A DNA stretch of 9,728 nucleotides from an uncultured Alphaproteobacteria bacterium (GTDB lineage: Bacteria; Pseudomonadota; Alphaproteobacteria; Rickettsiales; UBA1997). A program made the position numbers and the translations under genes. The stretch covers positions 1 through 9,728 of the forward strand of contig CAJBXX010000090.1 of the NCBI GenBank assembly GCA_903959715.1, in the 5' to 3' direction. The notes below the pieces were generated by a model that saw only the letters and a list, made by a program, of their open reading frames with translations, ran no database searches and had not been told where the DNA came from. Shown in pieces: positions 6,580 through 9,728 of this stretch; position 1 is the first letter of the stretch, and every line of letters begins with the position of its first letter.

Positions 6580-8418
6580 ATGAACAAGCCTCCAATTTTA
6601 TCTTTACGCAATATTGCAATTTCTTTTGCCAAGAAAATTTTATTTGAAAATTTAAATTTAAATCTATTTCCCAACGATCGCGTCTGCTTGATTGGTAAGA
6701 ACGGCGTTGGAAAATCTACATTAATGAATTCAATCGCTGGAGTCTTTGAATTTGATTCAGGAGAACGCTGGGTTGCACCTAATTCGGTCTTGGGATATTT
6801 AACACAAAGTGAAAAAATTCAAGAAAATGTTAAGGTGAGCGATTATATTAAAGATGGCTTGGAGATAGACGAGCGTAAGGAATATTTAATCGATATTGTG
6901 TGCGAAAATTTAAAAATCGACAAAGATCGCCTCACCAATGAATTGTCGGGCGGGCAAAAAAGACGCGTTAATTTAGCGAAATCATTAGTAATTCAACCCG
7001 ATATTTTATTGCTCGACGAGCCAACAAATCATCTTGATTTAGAAATCATTGAATGGCTTGAGATCTACTTGAGAGACTTTCCGGGAGCTTTGATTATAAT
7101 TTCACACGATCGTAAATTTTTAGAAAAAGTATCAAATAAAGTTTTTTGGATTCGTTCCGGCAATATTAAAATCAACAATGAAGGCTATAAAAATTTTGAT
7201 GAATGGTCGCAAAATATTATCGATCACGAAAGTCGAGAAGTCGAAAATTTACAAAAAAAAGTTAATCTTGAAAGTGGTTGGCTTCAAACGGGAGTAACGG
7301 GCAGACGCAAACGCAATATTGGTCGCCTTCATCATCTTCTTGATTTAAAATCTAAACTTGAAGTTCAACAAAAAATTGTTTTCGCGAATCAAAATAAAAT
7401 GCGAATTGAAGTGCAAAAACTTGACGAAGACGCTCCACAAGTAATCATGAGCTTCAACAATGTTTCTTACAAAATTGACGATGAAAATTTATTAATTTCA
7501 AATTTTAATTATAAAATTTTACGCCAAGAAAGAATTGGCATTATTGGTCGCAACGGCGTTGGAAAATCAACGCTTTTAAAAATGATGATTGGTGAAATTT
7601 CACCAAATCAAGGAACCGTAAAAATGGCGAAGACTATTGATTTTGCTTATTTCGATCAATCGCGAAGCGCCATCAGACCAACCTCAACAATTCAAGAAAT
7701 TTTATGTGAAAATGGCTCCGATCATGTTCAATTAGCCAACGGAAAAACCAAACATATTTGTGGTTATTTGCGTGATTTTTTATTCGATCCGAAAGAAACG
7801 CAAACTATTGCTGGAACCCTGTCGGGCGGGCAACAAAATCGTTTACTTTTGGCAAAAACTTTGGCAAATCCGGGAAATTTTTTAATTCTCGATGAGCCAA
7901 CCAACGATCTCGACATGGATTCACTCGATATTCTCGAGGATTATTTAGAAAAATATCAAGGAACTTTGGTTGTGGTTTCACATGATCGGGATTTTTTAGA
8001 CAATGTTGCGACCACTATTTTAGGCTTTGAAGGCGATGGAATTATTAATTATAATATGGGTGGTTATAGCGATTATATTGCTCAATATCCGAATAAAAAT
8101 AAATTAATTTCTAATCAAAAAAATATTAAAAATAATGTTGAAAAGCCAACAAAATCAAGCGATTTTGAATCTTTGCAAATTCAAAAAAATTCAATAAAAA
8201 TTAGTAATAAAATAAAAACTGAACACGCAAAAATTCCACAAAAAATTGTAGAAATTCAAAAGAAAATCGAAGAATTAAATGAGGAATTTGAGGATGGCGA
8301 AGATCGCAATCCGTCAAATTTAGCTTTGATAAATATGGAAATCGCTAATCATCAATATGAGCTTGAGAAGCTTGAAGAGAGATGGCTTGAACTAGAATAT
8401 TTAATTGCGGAACAATAA
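6580..8418 (+). CDS. uup: ABC-F ATPase, Uup type
   Basis: The 612-residue protein has two ABC ATPase domains and no membrane segments, the ABC-F layout of ribosome-associated translation factors. Domain 1 has Walker A GKNGVGKS (39-46), signature LSGGQ (122-126), Walker B ILLLDEP (142-148) and switch SHD (175-177). Domain 2 has Walker A GRNGVGKS (323-330), LSGGQ (414-418), FLILDEP (434-440) and SHD (467-469). The interdomain linker (about 190-290) holds WLQTGVTGRRKRNIGRL, typical of the Uup/EttA P-site tRNA-interaction segment. The C-terminal end (about 552-610) is a Lys/Glu-rich coiled coil as in Uup, where it binds DNA or the ribosome. It is joined by a low-complexity Asn/Lys-rich stretch (about 504-550). 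Uup affects ribosome function and, in E. coli, precise transposon excision. Other ABC-F subfamilies are possible, but the C-terminal coiled coil and linker favour Uup. It is transcribed alone and ends before the hairpin at 8466-8494. Confidence 0.93.
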   Translation: MNKPPILSLRNIAISFAKKILFENLNLNLFPNDRVCLIGKNGVGKSTLMNSIAGVFEFDSGERWVAPNSVLGYLTQSEKIQENVKVSDYIKDGLEIDERKEYLIDIVCENLKIDKDRLTNELSGGQKRRVNLAKSLVIQPDILLLDEPTNHLDLEIIEWLEIYLRDFPGALIIISHDRKFLEKVSNKVFWIRSGNIKINNEGYKNFDEWSQNIIDHESREVENLQKKVNLESGWLQTGVTGRRKRNIGRLHHLLDLKSKLEVQQKIVFANQNKMRIEVQKLDEDAPQVIMSFNNVSYKIDDENLLISNFNYKILRQERIGIIGRNGVGKSTLLKMMIGEISPNQGTVKMAKTIDFAYFDQSRSAIRPTSTIQEILCENGSDHVQLANGKTKHICGYLRDFLFDPKETQTIAGTLSGGQQNRLLLAKTLANPGNFLILDEPTNDLDMDSLDILEDYLEKYQGTLVVVSHDRDFLDNVATTILGFEGDGIINYNMGGYSDYIAQYPNKNKLISNQKNIKNNVEKPTKSSDFESLQIQKNSIKISNKIKTEHAKIPQKIVEIQKKIEELNEEFEDGEDRNPSNLALINMEIANHQYELEKLEERWLELEYLIAEQ

Positions 8419-8465
8419 GATGAAAATTGAACCTATAATAATTTTTTTAAGGGCGTAATTAAAAA

Positions 8466-8494
8466 AAATGAGATGATAAATTATCATCTCATTT
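8466..8494. terminator. Bidirectional Rho-independent terminator between convergent genes
   Basis: Bases 8466-8478 pair perfectly with 8482-8494, giving a 13-bp stem and a 3-base loop. On the plus strand the stem is followed by a T-rich run (CTTCTTATTTTT), suiting termination of uup. On the minus strand it is followed directly by five more T residues (complement of 8461-8465), suiting termination of the 375-residue protein gene. The stem is A+T-rich (four G-C pairs), which is usual in such a genome. It lies 48 bp after the uup stop and 67 bp after the stop of the opposite gene. Confidence 0.85.
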
Positions 8495-8560
8495 CTTCTT
8501 ATTTTTAGTCAAATCATTAATCTTCAAATTGAAAATAATTTTATTTAATTCGAAGATTTT

Positions 8561-9688
8561 TTATCGTTTAGCAGGTCCACCATCTCCATGCTCTCTATTG
8601 CCACTAGCAACATTTTCAGCAGAACCCACGCCTCTAACTCTAGTTGATCGAGCCGCTGGACCACCATCATCTTGACCAGCTAAGGATAAATCAGAAAGTC
8701 TTTTATTAATTTCTTCTAAGGATAAATCAGAAAGTCCTTTAATTTCTTCGCTCTCATTAATTTTCCTGCCAAATAGATCAAGCACCTTTTTCCATTCAGC
8801 ACTGTCTTTGTTTTGAAAATTAACTCTTTTTTTAATTATACTTTCCATTCCTTTTAATGTTATTAAGCCATCAAACTTATCTGATTCTTTTTGTAATGGT
8901 GTTAAAACAAAAACAGCTAATAAATTTCCTTCACCAAGATTTTCGATTAAAGTGTTTAAACTTTTAAGATCCCCTTTGTAACATGTTGAATGCATAAATT
9001 TTGTAACATCCACTATTAATTCTTTATCGTCTTCGATATTTTGAGTGCGAAGATAATTTAAACTAGCTTTATTTTTATCGATCAAACCCTCAATTTTATC
9101 TAATCTATCTCTTTTTTCTTCTACAGATTTTTTTGATAAGTTTTTTTTCATTAAAATGTAAACTTCACTAGTATATTCTTTAATCAACATAGAAAATCTT
9201 TCTTTAGTTAATGGGATTTCTCTACCAGAATCGTGAAATTTTATCAATGCGTCCACCTTTCTCTGTTGCTCAAGATCTTCTTGGGAAAGTAAACTATCCA
9301 CTCTAATTCTTACTTCTCCATCTGGAACAGATTGATCTGTTAATTCATTTTCAAAAAATTTTTTTATATCCTTATGTTTAATTTTTGGAGCAATTTCTTT
9401 TAGTGTTCTTGCCTGTTCTATGTTGAATATGCCGTCTATATTTTTTTTCTCTTCGCAAAAACTTTTAATTTCATCAATGGTTCTATTTTTTAATTCCCTA
9501 TCCTTTAAAAAAACTTCTTTAATAAAAAATAAATATTGCCCATCTTCCATCTTTGCTGGAGCATAATCGGGATGAATAGCGGGTTCTTCACCAAGTTCTT
9601 TTAATTTACTCGCCATCAAATTAGTGTGCATTTTTTTTAGAACCATATCTAGTAATCTTTGTTGAGCATCTACTTGGTCGCTTCTCAT
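8561..9688 (-). CDS. Unrecognised charged protein with Gly/Arg-rich C-terminal tail
   Basis: I do not recognise this 375-residue protein. It has no signal peptide and no membrane helix. It looks mainly alpha-helical and highly charged. Residues about 184-225 (KKSVEEKRDRLDKIEGLIDKNK onward) could form a coiled coil. A more hydrophobic patch, GEGNLLAVFVLTPL, sits at 252-265. Cysteines occur only at C78 and C236. Residues 314-336 are an imperfect duplication: EEIKGLSDLSL then EEINKRLSDLSL. From about 337 the composition changes to a Gly/Ala/Arg-rich, apparently disordered tail with DDGGPAAR at 340-347 and DGGPAKR as the last seven residues. The tail DNA is much richer in GC than the rest of the gene. 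The ATG is the first in frame within this window and has no Shine-Dalgarno sequence. The gene is alone on its strand here and ends before a bidirectional terminator. A secreted effector of a host-associated bacterium is possible but only a guess. Confidence 0.75.
   Translation of the reverse strand: MRSDQVDAQQRLLDMVLKKMHTNLMASKLKELGEEPAIHPDYAPAKMEDGQYLFFIKEVFLKDRELKNRTIDEIKSFCEEKKNIDGIFNIEQARTLKEIAPKIKHKDIKKFFENELTDQSVPDGEVRIRVDSLLSQEDLEQQRKVDALIKFHDSGREIPLTKERFSMLIKEYTSEVYILMKKNLSKKSVEEKRDRLDKIEGLIDKNKASLNYLRTQNIEDDKELIVDVTKFMHSTCYKGDLKSLNTLIENLGEGNLLAVFVLTPLQKESDKFDGLITLKGMESIIKKRVNFQNKDSAEWKKVLDLFGRKINESEEIKGLSDLSLEEINKRLSDLSLAGQDDGGPAARSTRVRGVGSAENVASGNREHGDGGPAKR
8572..8674 (-). repeat. 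Spaced direct repeat encoding DGGPA(A/K)R
   Basis: Bases 8572-8590 and 8656-8674, 84 bp (28 codons) apart, match at 14 of 19 positions in the same orientation. They encode the two DGGPA motifs of the C-terminal tail (residues 341-345 and 369-373). The second copy ends the protein as DGGPAKR. The spacer encodes a Ser/Arg/Gly/Ala/Val-rich stretch. The pattern could be a decayed duplication or convergent reuse of a short motif. Confidence 0.6.
8681..8749 (-). repeat. Imperfect tandem duplication inside the orphan gene
   Basis: Two adjacent copies of an 11-12 codon unit encode EEIKGLSDLSL and EEINKRLSDLSL. At DNA level a stretch of 21 bases is identical between 8680-8700 and 8716-8736, a period of 36 bp. 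TTAATTTCTTC is also shared, on the flank of each copy. The copies differ by one codon in length. The identity suggests a fairly recent duplication by slippage or unequal recombination. Confidence 0.85.
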
Positions 9689-9728
9689 GATAGATTTAAT
9701 TAAGTTAATAAATAATTATTTCCATTTG

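Noticed and set aside
8655..8680. Inverted repeat GCTGG/CCAGC in the GC-rich tail, considered as a rickettsial palindromic element
   Set aside because: Only 5 bp are perfectly paired and the surrounding bases do not extend a palindrome; the tail is better described by spaced direct repeats.

Overview
The window is strongly AT-rich and compactly coded. It holds nine credible protein genes and no rRNA, tRNA, CRISPR array or insertion sequence that I can recognise. The proteins are rich in Lys, Asn and Ile. Shine-Dalgarno signals are mostly absent, and several genes overlap or nearly touch. LigA and RibH read like alphaproteobacterial sequences, and the LigA C-terminus resembles rickettsial LigA as I remember it. 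My inference is a reduced-genome, host-associated alphaproteobacterium (Rickettsiales, Holosporales or similar). RibH argues against a typical Rickettsia, which generally lacks riboflavin synthesis. This placement rests on recall, not on a search.

Left block, minus strand, reading right to left (4218 down to 96): an orphan MnhE/MrpE-type antiporter subunit, NAD+-dependent DNA ligase LigA, the membrane-insertion factor YidD, and an exported ankyrin-repeat protein. Spacings are 3 bp, a 22-bp overlap and 41 bp, so one transcript is plausible. YidD starts at a GTG inside the ligA 3' end.

Central block: diverging from mnhE across a 79-bp gap, ribH (lumazine synthase) and a conserved lipoprotein are read on the plus strand and are coupled by an ATGA overlap. 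The lipoprotein gene converges on an M16 zinc peptidase gene, and their ends overlap by 8 bp. The M16 gene diverges from uup (ABC-F ATPase) across a 74-bp promoter gap with a consensus TATAAT box.

Right block: uup converges on an unrecognised 375-residue protein gene on the minus strand. A 13-bp-stem hairpin between them looks like a bidirectional terminator. This last gene is the least ordinary item. It is charged and soluble, with no recognised domain. Near its C-terminus lies a short tandem duplication, followed by a Gly/Ala/Arg-rich tail whose DNA is about 53% GC (58 of 110 bases counted), against 31% in the adjacent 100 bases. The tail carries two DGGPA(A/K)R motifs.

Most of the window is housekeeping: DNA joining, riboflavin synthesis, membrane biogenesis, proteolysis and ribosome-associated ATPase. 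The lineage-specific parts are the two outer genes, the ankyrin protein and the orphan. I see no clear evidence of a complete new multi-gene system.
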